Source of the DNA: Rickettsia typhi | GTDB taxonomy: Bacteria > Pseudomonadota > Alphaproteobacteria > Rickettsiales > UBA1997 | Assembly (NCBI GenBank): GCA_945906835.1 | Contig: CAMDRL010000001.1 | Span: 1 to 29,554 of the forward strand | Direction of reading: 5' to 3' | Length of the DNA: 29,554 nucleotides | Shown: piece after piece, positions 9,128 to 16,349 of the stretch | Layout of the letters: each line of letters begins with the position of its first letter | Numbering within the stretch: position 1 is the first letter of the stretch | Program-made: the position numbers and the translations under genes | The notes under the pieces: model-generated | Told to the model about the DNA's origin: nothing | Databases searched by the model: none | Seen by the model: the letters and a program-made list of their open reading frames with translations, nothing else

Positions 9128-9334
9128 TTAAATTTGCAAAACTTTGTTAACAGTGCCTATTTTCTTTGAGCCAAAAGAAAGATCAGAAACATGATCTCTT
9201 TTTCTCCATTTTATCACAGTTTTGAAATTTATTCCAAGCTCCTTTGCCAACTCATGGGCGCCATTTTGAGATTGTTGAATTTTTTTTCGAATGGCAATCT
9301 TAGTTGTGGCGCGTGCATGTAAAACTTGAACCAT
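9128..9334 (-). pseudogene. IS481-family transposase, N-terminal remnant
   Basis: The frame from ATG at 9334 reads MVQVLHARATTKIAIRKKIQ, followed by a helix-turn-helix segment (LAKELGINFKTVIKWRKRD). This is the characteristic N-terminal DNA-binding part of IS481-type transposases. AGAGGA lies just upstream of that ATG at normal spacing, so this was the original start. The frame stops after about 68 residues, whereas the full proteins are roughly 300 residues or more. The catalytic DDE core is absent and I found no continuation in the flanking sequence. It is a dead remnant, probably cut by rearrangement in the repeat-rich gap between pyrB and folD. Confidence 0.75.
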
Positions 9335-9479
9335 AAATCCTCTTTGTTGATGTGGCAATATTGGATTTTAAACTGAGAAAAATCTAACTTTTTGAAGTTA
9401 GGTTTATTTGGATTAAAGTTTCCAGAATCAATTCCATTACTCAAAGGGACGATACAATTAGCGATTAAGGCAATGCGTG

Positions 9480-9540
9480 GTCATCCTGAGGGCAGGGCCT
9501 GAAGGATCTTATGAGATCTTTCGCTTCGCTCAAGATGACA
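9480..9540. repeat. GTCATCCTGAG-type palindromic repeat
   Basis: The ends GTCATCCTGAG and CTCAAGATGAC are near inverted repeats, with an inner pair GAAGGATCT / AGATCTTTC. Related GTCATCC...GGATCT elements lie at 26679-26784 and 27063-27139. This copy artificially lengthens the open frame ahead of folD; it is not part of the FolD protein. Confidence 0.7.
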
Positions 9541-9639
9541 CTGGTATTTAAGATAGAAAAAAATCTCAAAATCTTGTGGAATTATTCCTTAACGAATCTA
9601 AATTCTTTCATATCTAAATTCCTCAAATATCTCAATAAA

Positions 9640-10539
9640 ATGACCGCAAAAATTATTAATGGTAAAGAAATTGCCGCTTCCTTGAAGTTGGAAATTGCTA
9701 AGCAAGTTGACAAAATTAAAAAAGATTTACATGTTACCCCAAGTTTGGCGGTAATTTTGGTGGGTAATGACCCAGCAAGTGAAGTTTATGTGGGCAATAA
9801 AGAAAAGGCTGCTCACTTGGTGGGCATGAATTCTTTGCAATATAAATTGGCAGAAGATATTTCGCAGGAAGCCTTGATTGCTCAAATAGAGGAATTAAAT
9901 GCTGATAAAAAAATTCATGGAATTTTGGTGCAATTGCCTTTGCCTAAGCATATTGATGCTGCAACAGTGATTCGTGCGATTGATTATCGTAAAGATGTTG
10001 ATGGTTTTAATGTGATTAATGTTGGTAAACTTTCAGTTGGTGAAATTGATGGTGATGAAAAAGCCTTAATTCCATGCACTCCACTTGGCTGTATGCATTT
10101 AATAAAGTCAGATTTAGGGTATGATTTATCGGGGTTAAAGGCTGTAATTGTTGGTGCTTCTAACATTGTGGGAAGACCTTTAGCAAGGCTTTTAATGCTT
10201 GAAAAATGCACTGTTACAATTGCTAATAGTTCTACCAAAGATTTAAAAGCCGAATGTTTGCAAGCTGATATTTTGGTTTCTGCAACTGGAGTTGCGGGGT
10301 TGATAAAAGCTGATATGGTAAAGAAAGATGCAGTTGTGATTGATGTTGGAATTAATCGCATTACTTTAGAAGATGGCAAAACCAAATTGGTTGGTGATGT
10401 TGATTTTGAAAATGTTAAAAATGTTGCAAGCGCCATTACGCCAGTTCCTGGCGGAGTTGGACCTATGACCATTGCATATCTTTTGAAAAATACCTTAGAT
10501 TGTTGTGTAAGGTTAAGTTCTGCTGATAAAATTCTCTAA
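9640..10539 (+). CDS. folD: Bifunctional methylenetetrahydrofolate dehydrogenase / methenyltetrahydrofolate cyclohydrolase
   Basis: The enzyme interconverts 5,10-methylene-, 5,10-methenyl- and 10-formyl-tetrahydrofolate with NADP in the cytoplasm, supplying one-carbon units. Visible signatures are the early segment VGNDPASEVYVGNKEKA, GILVQLPLPKHID, DVDGFNVINVGKL, PCTPLGC, the nucleotide-binding GASNIVGRPLARLL and the terminal PVPGGVGPMTIAYLL. I start at ATG 9640 (MTAKIINGKEIAASL, 299 aa), where homology begins. The frame is open back to 9511, but that extension includes part of a palindromic repeat and no family sequence. It is followed after 25 bases by the YfgM-like gene. Confidence 0.96.
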   Translation: MTAKIINGKEIAASLKLEIAKQVDKIKKDLHVTPSLAVILVGNDPASEVYVGNKEKAAHLVGMNSLQYKLAEDISQEALIAQIEELNADKKIHGILVQLPLPKHIDAATVIRAIDYRKDVDGFNVINVGKLSVGEIDGDEKALIPCTPLGCMHLIKSDLGYDLSGLKAVIVGASNIVGRPLARLLMLEKCTVTIANSSTKDLKAECLQADILVSATGVAGLIKADMVKKDAVVIDVGINRITLEDGKTKLVGDVDFENVKNVASAITPVPGGVGPMTIAYLLKNTLDCCVRLSSADKIL

Positions 10540-10564
10540 TTCTTTAATCAAAATAATAATAAAC

Positions 10565-11308
10565 ATGTCAGAAAATAACGAAATAAATCAAATCATTAGC
10601 CAAGCTAAATCGGAAGTTAGAAGTGATAATTTAAAAAAATTAATAGCTAAAAATAGTAAAATTTTAGTTGTTATTGCTGGCTTAGTTGTGGTTGGCGCGA
10701 TTAGTTTTTTTATTTTTAATGCTTATCAAAAATCACAGGAAGCCAAATTTTCTGAAATTTTACAACAATCAATAGTTGATCAAAAATCAGGAGATTTAGA
10801 AAAAACCAAAGAAACCTTGAAGAAAATTGTTGAAACAAAATCTGCGCCAAAAAATATTAAAGCTTTAGCCACTTTGCGTTATGCGGCTTTACTTTTAGAT
10901 GAAGGTAAAAATTCAGAAGCAGTGGCATTGTATCAAGAAATTAATCAATGCAAAGGGTGCGATGCTTATATTAAAGATTTAGGCGGATTATTGGTGGTTA
11001 AAGTTTGGATTTCAGATGAAACCGAATTTCAAAAAGATGATCTTTTAGTTAGAATTGAAAAAATTGAAGCGGGTAGCAAAGAGCTTAAAAACCAAATTTC
11101 TGAGCAAAAAGCTTTAGTGCAAATGCATAAAAATAATTTGGATAAAGCTTATTTAACTTTTGAATCTTTAGCAAAAAATCCAGAAGCAGAAGAAGGTTTG
11201 AAAAAAAGAGCAGAAGAGGGTATGAAAATTGTAATTTCTAAAGGTTACAGCCCAAATGCTCCTGAGGCTTTAGAAGTTCAGTCAAAATCAGAAGAATCTA
11301 AAAAATAA
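10565..11308 (+). CDS. YfgM-like membrane-anchored tetratricopeptide protein
   Basis: The protein has a short cytoplasmic N-terminus, one transmembrane helix at about residues 34-51 (ILVVIAGLVVVGAISFF) and a helical periplasmic domain of the TPR_21 kind (for example NIKALATLRYAALLLDEGKN). In E. coli YfgM is an ancillary SecYEG partner that works with the periplasmic chaperone PpiD. The gene order yfgM-bamB known from gammaproteobacteria is kept here, as bamB follows almost immediately. Two Cys (CKGC) occur in the middle. The C-terminal tail is charged. Length 247 aa. The family assignment rests on topology and neighbourhood more than on strict motifs. Confidence 0.78.
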   Translation: MSENNEINQIISQAKSEVRSDNLKKLIAKNSKILVVIAGLVVVGAISFFIFNAYQKSQEAKFSEILQQSIVDQKSGDLEKTKETLKKIVETKSAPKNIKALATLRYAALLLDEGKNSEAVALYQEINQCKGCDAYIKDLGGLLVVKVWISDETEFQKDDLLVRIEKIEAGSKELKNQISEQKALVQMHKNNLDKAYLTFESLAKNPEAEEGLKKRAEEGMKIVISKGYSPNAPEALEVQSKSEESKK

Positions 11309-11313
11309 TAGTG

Positions 11314-12807
11314 ATGAATTTTAAGTTTATTTCGCTTTACAATCCTCACATTCCGTATTGTCGTCCTCTTACTTTAATTTGTAATCTATGCGAAGGCGGG
11401 AATCCAGAATTTTCGGGATTAAAACTGGATTCCTGCATTCGCGTGAATGACAATGTGTGTAGATTGTTTTTTCTTATAATTCTTTTGCCACTTTTTCTTT
11501 TTTCATGTTCTGACAATAATAAAAAATATGACAAAGAAAAAGCGGTTTCTGCTTTTTCTGTTATTGATACAATTAAAATTGATCCGCAATTAGAAAGTGT
11601 TAAAATTACCTTACCAAAACAGCAAAAAAATTACATTTGGAATGGTTCTAATAACGATCAAAATCAAAGAGTTGAAAATTTTTCCAAAGAATTTTTAACC
11701 AAGAAAAAATTTTGGAGCAACTCTTCAGAAATCGTCTTGAAAAATACTGCGCAAATCTGGTCTTCTTTTTCTTTCATATCTGATGATGATTTTGTTTTTT
11801 CCCCTGTAATTAAAGATGATAAAGCTTTTCTTCTGAGCTCCTCTGGGGTTCTTTCGCTTTATGATTTAAGCTCTAAGAAAAAAATCTGGAAAAGTAGAAT
11901 TTTTGAACGCAAATTTTTAAAAAATTATCAAAGTCCAAAAATTTCTTATAATGATGGTAAAATTTTTGCAGTTGCTGGAGTTAATAAAATAGTGGCTGCA
12001 AGTGCAGTTGATGGTAAAGTTTTATGGTCTAAAGATATTTCTTCAATTCCAATTTCTAAGCCAATTTCTGATGGAAAATTGGTTTTTGTTACCACTAATG
12101 ATAATAAAGTTTATGCTTTAAATGCTTTGAATGGTGAGTTGCAATGGGTGGTTTCGGCAATAATTCGCAACACTGCAATTATTGGTGCGGCAGATCCAAT
12201 TTTTTATCAAGATATTGTGATTGCTGGTTTTTCTTCAGGAGAAATTTATGCAGTTAGCAAAAAAACTGGTGAAGTCTTGTGGTCGCAAGATTTGAATTTA
12301 AGTAAGGCTAATAGTTCAGATTTTTATTTGAATGATATTGATGCAACACCTTTGGCTAAAGATGGCGTAGTTTATGCAATTGGTAATGGCGGCTTTATGA
12401 TGGCGATTGATGCTAACAAAGGTAATTATTTATGGAAAAGAGAAATTGCTGGAATCACTGATTTTTGGTTGGCTGGAGATTTTCTTTATGTGATTAATAA
12501 TGATAATAGATTGATTGCGGTTCATAAAAAAACTGGTGGCGTGAAATGGATTTCGCAATTACCAAATTTGGAAAAAGATAGTAAGCCGCAGACCAAAATT
12601 ATTTATGATGGTTTGGTGATGGTTGGTGATAAATTGTTGATTTCTAATATTGAAGGCAAGCTGTTAATTGCTTCACCTTTTGATGGTAAGGTTGAAAAGA
12701 CTTATGATGTTGGCGAAAGAACATATCATTCACCGATTATTGTTGGTGGCAAGATTTATCTTCATAGGCTTGGAAGATATGTGGTTGATTTGCTTGAAGT
12801 GAATTAA
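11314..12807 (+). CDS. bamB: Outer-membrane protein assembly factor BamB (lipoprotein beta-propeller)
   Basis: BamB is a periplasmic lipoprotein of the BAM complex that helps fold outer-membrane barrels. PQQ-type propeller blades repeat through the protein: VYALNALNGELQW, IYAVSKKTGEVLW, MAIDANKGNYLWKREI and LIAVHKKTGGVKW. The lipoprotein signal LFFLIILLPLFLFSCSD is clear, but it begins about 50 residues into the frame. The leading residues are largely translated from a palindromic repeat (11390-11442). ATG 11314 gives 497 aa. GTG at 11443 or 11455, or TTG at 11464, would place the signal peptide at the usual position. None has a convincing ribosome-binding site, so the true start is open. Confidence 0.88.
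   Translation: MNFKFISLYNPHIPYCRPLTLICNLCEGGNPEFSGLKLDSCIRVNDNVCRLFFLIILLPLFLFSCSDNNKKYDKEKAVSAFSVIDTIKIDPQLESVKITLPKQQKNYIWNGSNNDQNQRVENFSKEFLTKKKFWSNSSEIVLKNTAQIWSSFSFISDDDFVFSPVIKDDKAFLLSSSGVLSLYDLSSKKKIWKSRIFERKFLKNYQSPKISYNDGKIFAVAGVNKIVAASAVDGKVLWSKDISSIPISKPISDGKLVFVTTNDNKVYALNALNGELQWVVSAIIRNTAIIGAADPIFYQDIVIAGFSSGEIYAVSKKTGEVLWSQDLNLSKANSSDFYLNDIDATPLAKDGVVYAIGNGGFMMAIDANKGNYLWKREIAGITDFWLAGDFLYVINNDNRLIAVHKKTGGVKWISQLPNLEKDSKPQTKIIYDGLVMVGDKLLISNIEGKLLIASPFDGKVEKTYDVGERTYHSPIIVGGKIYLHRLGRYVVDLLEVN
11390..11442. repeat. GCGAAGGCGGGAATCCAG palindrome inside the bamB 5' region
   Basis: The arms GCGAAGGCGGGAATCCAG (11390-11407) and CTGGATTCCTGCATTCGC (11425-11442) pair at 16 of 18 positions around a 17-base centre. 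GTGAATGAC follows on the right, as in other members. The element resembles the widespread GTCATTCCCGCG-type repeats (for example the neisserial family) and has relatives at 6119-6188, 13647-13673 and about 22247-22309. Confidence 0.88.
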
Positions 12808-12831
12808 AAAAAACCGAGTGTGTGACGAACG

Positions 12832-12974
12832 CCTCCCCTAACCCCTCCTTATCAAGGAGGGGAACTAAAAGCATTATCCTCATTATCAAGGATGGGAGCT
12901 GAAAGCATTCCCCTCTTTATCAAGGAGGAGAACTAAAAGCATTCCCCTCCTTGATAAGGAGGGGTTAGGGGAGG
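12832..12974. repeat. Long palindromic repeat, CCCCTCC family, copy 2, with tandem core
   Basis: Perfect 33-bp inverted arms lie at 12832-12864 and 12942-12974. Between them two further degenerate units of about 34 bp continue the series (ATCAAGGA...CTAAAAGCATT type), so the element looks like a tandem expansion of one hairpin unit. It fills the gap between bamB and valS and could fold into several alternative hairpins. Copy 1 is at 1411-1556. Confidence 0.9.
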
Positions 12975-13012
12975 TAGAAAACGCAACTTCGATCTATTTA
13001 TAAAAAACAAAA

Positions 13013-16003
13013 ATGACAGAAATAAAATCCCTCCCTGATAAATACGATGCTAAAACTCGCGAAAAATTTTGGCAAAATCACTGGAAAGAACAAAAGATTT
13101 TTTCTTGGAAAAATGATTTACCAAAAGATCAAACTTTCGTAATCGACACTCCACCTCCAACAGTTTCAGGACTTCTTCACATGGGGCATGTTTTCTCTTA
13201 CACGCAAGCAGATTTCGTAGCGCGCTTTCAAAGAATGATTGGCAAAGATGTTTTTTATCCAATGGGTTTTGACGATAATGGACTTCCTACGGAACGCTTA
13301 GTTGAAAAAATTATTGGCAAAAAAGCTGGGGTTTATGAGGCGGAAAATGGTCATGGATCTTTTGTTATGAAATGTCGTGAAGTTGTTGAAGAAGCAGAAA
13401 AAGAATTTGAGATTTTATTCAATTCAATCGCTCTTTCAGTTGATTGGGATCAGAAATATCAAACAATTTCTTCTGAATCACAAAAAATTTCACAAGCTTC
13501 GTTTTTAGATTTACATAAAAAAGGTTTAGTTGAGAAAAAATTTGAACCTGTATTTTGGGATATTTCAGACCGCACGGCTTTGGCGCAGGCGGATTTGATT
13601 GATAAGGAAGTTGAGGGGGTGATGAATGAGATTGAGTTTTCTGTTTGTCATTCCCGCGAAGGCGTGAATCCAGACGATCTTGAGAAAATCATTATAATGA
13701 CAACTCGTCCAGAGCTTTTGCCCGCTTGCGTTGCGGTGATGGTTCATCCTGATGATGAAAGATATAAAAAATTTCATGGATCTTATGCGATTACTCCGCT
13801 TTTTGGTGTGAAGGTAAAAATTATTCCTGATGATTTGGTGCAGTTGGATAAAGGGACTGGCGCGGTGATGTGTTGTACTTTTGGGGATGAGACTGATATT
13901 CGTTGGTGGAAGAAGTATAGTTTACAGTTACGGGTAATTATTGGACAAGATGGTAAAATGTCTGAATTATCTGCCGCTCCAAAACCTGATAACAAAAACG
14001 ATCCAGATGATATTTTATTTTTTGGATTTAATGGACATATCAAAAGAGAAGAATGTCTTAACCTAGATAATCTTGGAGAGGTTTATAAGAATCTAGTGTT
14101 TGGTAAAAATATAAAACAAGCCAAAGATTCAATAATTGAAGCTTTAAAAAATACTCAATCTAATCACCAAAGCGGGAAGGGGTTTGTAAACCCTTCCCCA
14201 TGTTCATTAAATGGGCATGAACGGGAGGACGGGGTTGCAAACCCCGTCCTGAGCGAGGTCCTGCGCCAGAATGACAATGGGAGCGTTTTGTTGAAGCAAG
14301 AAACTATTAAGCGTGCTGTAAAATGTGCCGAGCGTTCAGGTGTGCCAATCGAAATTCTTGTTGTTCCACAATGGTTCATAAAAATTCTCGACAAAAAAGA
14401 TCAACTGAAAGCCAAAGCCGCAGAGTGCAATTGGTATCCTGAATATATGAAAGTGCGTATTGATCAATGGATTGATGGTTTGCAGTGGGATTGGTGTATA
14501 AGTCGTCAAAGATTTTTTGGTGTAAAATTTCCAGTGTGGGACTTGTATGTTAAAGATGAAAATATCTCAAGCTCTTGGTATGTGGGTGGTATTTTTAATC
14601 AGCTTAAAGCTGATGAGAATCCAATTCATAAAAAAATAGTAGCTTTACCAGAACAACTTCCAGTAGACCCAGAAATTGATTTACCTTTAGGATATAAACA
14701 AGTTGGTATTGATGAAAACAATAATAGAGTGGTAGTAGATGATAAAGGTTTAGAGTGGATAGTCGATCCAGAAACCGACATCATGGATACTTGGATGACT
14801 TCTTCGGTTTCTCCCCAGCTTTCATCTCGTGGAATTAGTGTGGAAATGGATCTTGGTAATTCAGAGCGTCATGAAAAACTTTTCCCAGCTGATCTTCGTC
14901 CGCAGGCTCATGAAATTATTCGTACTTGGGCGTTTTACACTTTGACCAAAGCGGTGTTGCATCAAAATTCTATTCCGTGGAAAAACCTGATGATCTCTGG
15001 TTGGTGTTTGGCGGCTGATAAAACTAAGATGAGTAAATCAAAAGGTAATGTGGTTACTCCAACTTCTTTGATTGAAGAAAAGGGTTCTGATATTGTGCGT
15101 TATTGGGCTTCAACTTCGCATTTGGGTGCTGACACTGCTTACAGCGAAGAGGTGTTTAAGATTGGGCAAAAGTTGATTACTAAGTTGTTTAATGCGGCGA
15201 AATTTGCTTCTATGAATTTTTCTATGCTGAATGTTGAGGGTGGTGTTGAAATTGCAAGCAGAAGCGGGAAGGGGTTTGTAAGTCCTTCCCCATGTTCATT
15301 AAATGGGCATGAACGGGAGGATGGGGTTACAAACCCCGTCCTGCTGCAAGTGCTGAAAGGAGGCGTTACTGAAGCTGCAGATTTGTGGATTTTATCTCGT
15401 TTACAACAAACTGTAAAACGCGCAACTGATGAGTTTGAAAAATTCGAATATGCCCGTGCCCGCGAAGCAATTGAAGAATTTTTTTGGAAAGATCTTTGTG
15501 ATAATTATTTAGAAATTTGTAAAGTTCGTTCTTACGGTTTAGTGGCTGAAAAGATTGCTGGCGTTGAATTAACTGAAGCCCAAAAATCAGAAGTTACAGC
15601 AAAACAGCAAAGTGCAATTGTAACTTTAAGAATTTGTCTAAATACAATTCTAAAACTTTTCTCACCTTTCATTCCGCATATTTGTGATGAAATTTATTCA
15701 ACAATTTTTGCTGAAGAATTTGCAAAAACTGGTTCAATAAATGCTCGTGGCAATTGGCCTAAAATTTCTGAAGAATATTTTAATCAGAAATTTTTTGATA
15801 TTGGTGAAGCTGCTTTAGCTATAATTTTTGAGGTAAGAAAGTTTAAATCAGAGCAAAATATTTCAATGAAAACTACGGTAAAAAAATTAGTTATTAATTG
15901 TGAAAAAGATTTGTCTGAAATTGCTGAAGATTTAAAGAATGTTTGTAATGCGGAAGAGTTGGAGTTTGTTAAAGTTGGGCAGTTGGTTGAGGTGGTATTG
16001 TAA
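13013..16003 (+). CDS. valS: Valyl-tRNA synthetase (archaeal-type, as in Rickettsia) with three in-frame repeat insertions
   Basis: A class I synthetase that charges tRNA-Val and edits mischarged threonine. The HIGH motif is HMGH (residues 56-59) and KMSKS is residues 672-676. The segments FYPMGFDDNGLPTERLVEK, TTRPELLPACVAVMVHP (editing domain), KCAERSG, DWCISRQRFFG and RPQAHEIIRTWAFYT closely follow my recollection of Rickettsia ValRS, known as an archaeal-genre enzyme. At 996 aa it is longer than the Rickettsia protein. Residues about 212-221 (CHSREGVNPD), 387-413 and 751-777 are translated from palindromic repeats. The last two are nearly identical to each other. Despite them the frame is intact and all catalytic motifs remain, so the enzyme is probably functional. 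Confidence 0.97.
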   Translation: MTEIKSLPDKYDAKTREKFWQNHWKEQKIFSWKNDLPKDQTFVIDTPPPTVSGLLHMGHVFSYTQADFVARFQRMIGKDVFYPMGFDDNGLPTERLVEKIIGKKAGVYEAENGHGSFVMKCREVVEEAEKEFEILFNSIALSVDWDQKYQTISSESQKISQASFLDLHKKGLVEKKFEPVFWDISDRTALAQADLIDKEVEGVMNEIEFSVCHSREGVNPDDLEKIIIMTTRPELLPACVAVMVHPDDERYKKFHGSYAITPLFGVKVKIIPDDLVQLDKGTGAVMCCTFGDETDIRWWKKYSLQLRVIIGQDGKMSELSAAPKPDNKNDPDDILFFGFNGHIKREECLNLDNLGEVYKNLVFGKNIKQAKDSIIEALKNTQSNHQSGKGFVNPSPCSLNGHEREDGVANPVLSEVLRQNDNGSVLLKQETIKRAVKCAERSGVPIEILVVPQWFIKILDKKDQLKAKAAECNWYPEYMKVRIDQWIDGLQWDWCISRQRFFGVKFPVWDLYVKDENISSSWYVGGIFNQLKADENPIHKKIVALPEQLPVDPEIDLPLGYKQVGIDENNNRVVVDDKGLEWIVDPETDIMDTWMTSSVSPQLSSRGISVEMDLGNSERHEKLFPADLRPQAHEIIRTWAFYTLTKAVLHQNSIPWKNLMISGWCLAADKTKMSKSKGNVVTPTSLIEEKGSDIVRYWASTSHLGADTAYSEEVFKIGQKLITKLFNAAKFASMNFSMLNVEGGVEIASRSGKGFVSPSPCSLNGHEREDGVTNPVLLQVLKGGVTEAADLWILSRLQQTVKRATDEFEKFEYARAREAIEEFFWKDLCDNYLEICKVRSYGLVAEKIAGVELTEAQKSEVTAKQQSAIVTLRICLNTILKLFSPFIPHICDEIYSTIFAEEFAKTGSINARGNWPKISEEYFNQKFFDIGEAALAIIFEVRKFKSEQNISMKTTVKKLVINCEKDLSEIAEDLKNVCNAEELEFVKVGQLVEVVL
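13647..13673. repeat. Half of a GTCATTCCCGCGAAGG repeat, in frame in valS
   Basis: GTCATTCCCGCGAAGGCGTG followed by AATCCAG is one half-palindrome of the family seen at 11390-11442. Here it encodes CHSREGVNPD immediately ahead of the conserved editing-domain segment IIIMTTRPELL. Only the left half is present. Confidence 0.85.
14170..14251. repeat. 82-bp multi-hairpin element in valS, copy 1
   Basis: Three hairpins follow one another: GGGAAGGGGTTT / AAACCCTTCCC, GTTCAT / ATGAAC, and AGGACGGGGTT / AACCCCGTCCT. The element is read as SGKGFVNPSPCSLNGHERED and onward (residues 387-413). The next ~28 bases, to AGAATGACAATGG at 14280, also look foreign to the enzyme. Confidence 0.93.
15262..15343. 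repeat. 82-bp multi-hairpin element in valS, copy 2
   Basis: It is identical to copy 1 (14170-14251) at 78 of 82 bases, in the same orientation and the same reading frame (residues 751-777; two amino-acid differences, N to S and A to T). It lies in the linker between the KMSKS-bearing catalytic part and the helical anticodon-binding domain. Similarity to copy 1 ends just after CCCCGTCCTG. Confidence 0.93.
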
Positions 16004-16032
16004 ACTTTTAACATCTTTAATAAATTTTCTAA

Positions 16033-16135
16033 AACCGTTGGTTGAGCCTATTCGAAACCATCGGAAGGTTATTGCTGCGGATTTAAATCACAGCAAGAAC
16101 CTTCCGATGGTTTCAAATACGCTCAACCGACGGTT
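16033..16135. repeat. Long palindromic repeat, GGTTGAGCGTAGTCGAAAC family, copy 2
   Basis: The 45-bp arms at 16033-16077 and 16091-16135 pair at 41 of 45 positions around a 13-base loop, forming a very strong hairpin 30 bases after the valS stop. It probably ends valS transcription, although no T-run follows. A short AACATCTTTAAT match at 16010-16021 is also shared with copy 1 (8371-8519). Confidence 0.92.
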
Positions 16136-16227
16136 AAGAATAAGAAGAAAGAATTCCAATTATTCCTGTAATTTCCCTTGCAATTTGCAGTCGCAAAATT
16201 ATCTTGCACCGCTCGTTTTCATTTTAC

Positions 16228-16315
16228 GCCTGCGTGATGGAATGGTAGACATAACGGACTTAAAATCCGTGGAGCCTCAACGCTCTTGCCGGTTCAAGTC
16301 CGGCCGCAGGTACCA
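16228..16315 (+). tRNA. tRNA-Leu (anticodon UAA)
   Basis: The acceptor stem GCCTGCG pairs with CGCAGGT, with discriminator A at 16312 and encoded CCA at 16313-16315. The anticodon stem is ACGGA/TCCGT, with loop CTTAAAA giving TAA at 16261-16263. A long variable arm follows, as expected for tRNA-Leu, and then a T-arm with GGTTCAAGTCC. It reads UUA, the favoured leucine codon in an AT-rich genome. Confidence 0.97.
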
Positions 16316-16349
16316 TTTTGATATACAAACCTTATCTTCCCCCTTAATA

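Noticed and set aside
9229..9444. Minus-strand frame overlapping the IS481 remnant
   Set aside because: Most of it is the other frame of the transposase remnant; the unique first 30 residues match nothing I recognise.
9511..9639. N-terminal extension of the folD frame
   Set aside because: The extra 43 residues include translated palindromic repeat and AT-rich leader; FolD family sequence starts at ATG 9640.
9984..10472. 162-codon minus-strand frame opposite folD
   Set aside because: It is antisense to a clear conserved gene; composition mirrors the sense codons.
12832..12974. CRISPR-like array
   Set aside because: The ~34-bp units are contiguous and degenerate, without unique spacers, and the whole is a palindrome.
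15939..16349. Upstream extension of the virB6-like frame
   Set aside because: It overlaps the end of valS, a long hairpin and the whole tRNA-Leu gene; the lipoprotein signal starts at ATG 16350.
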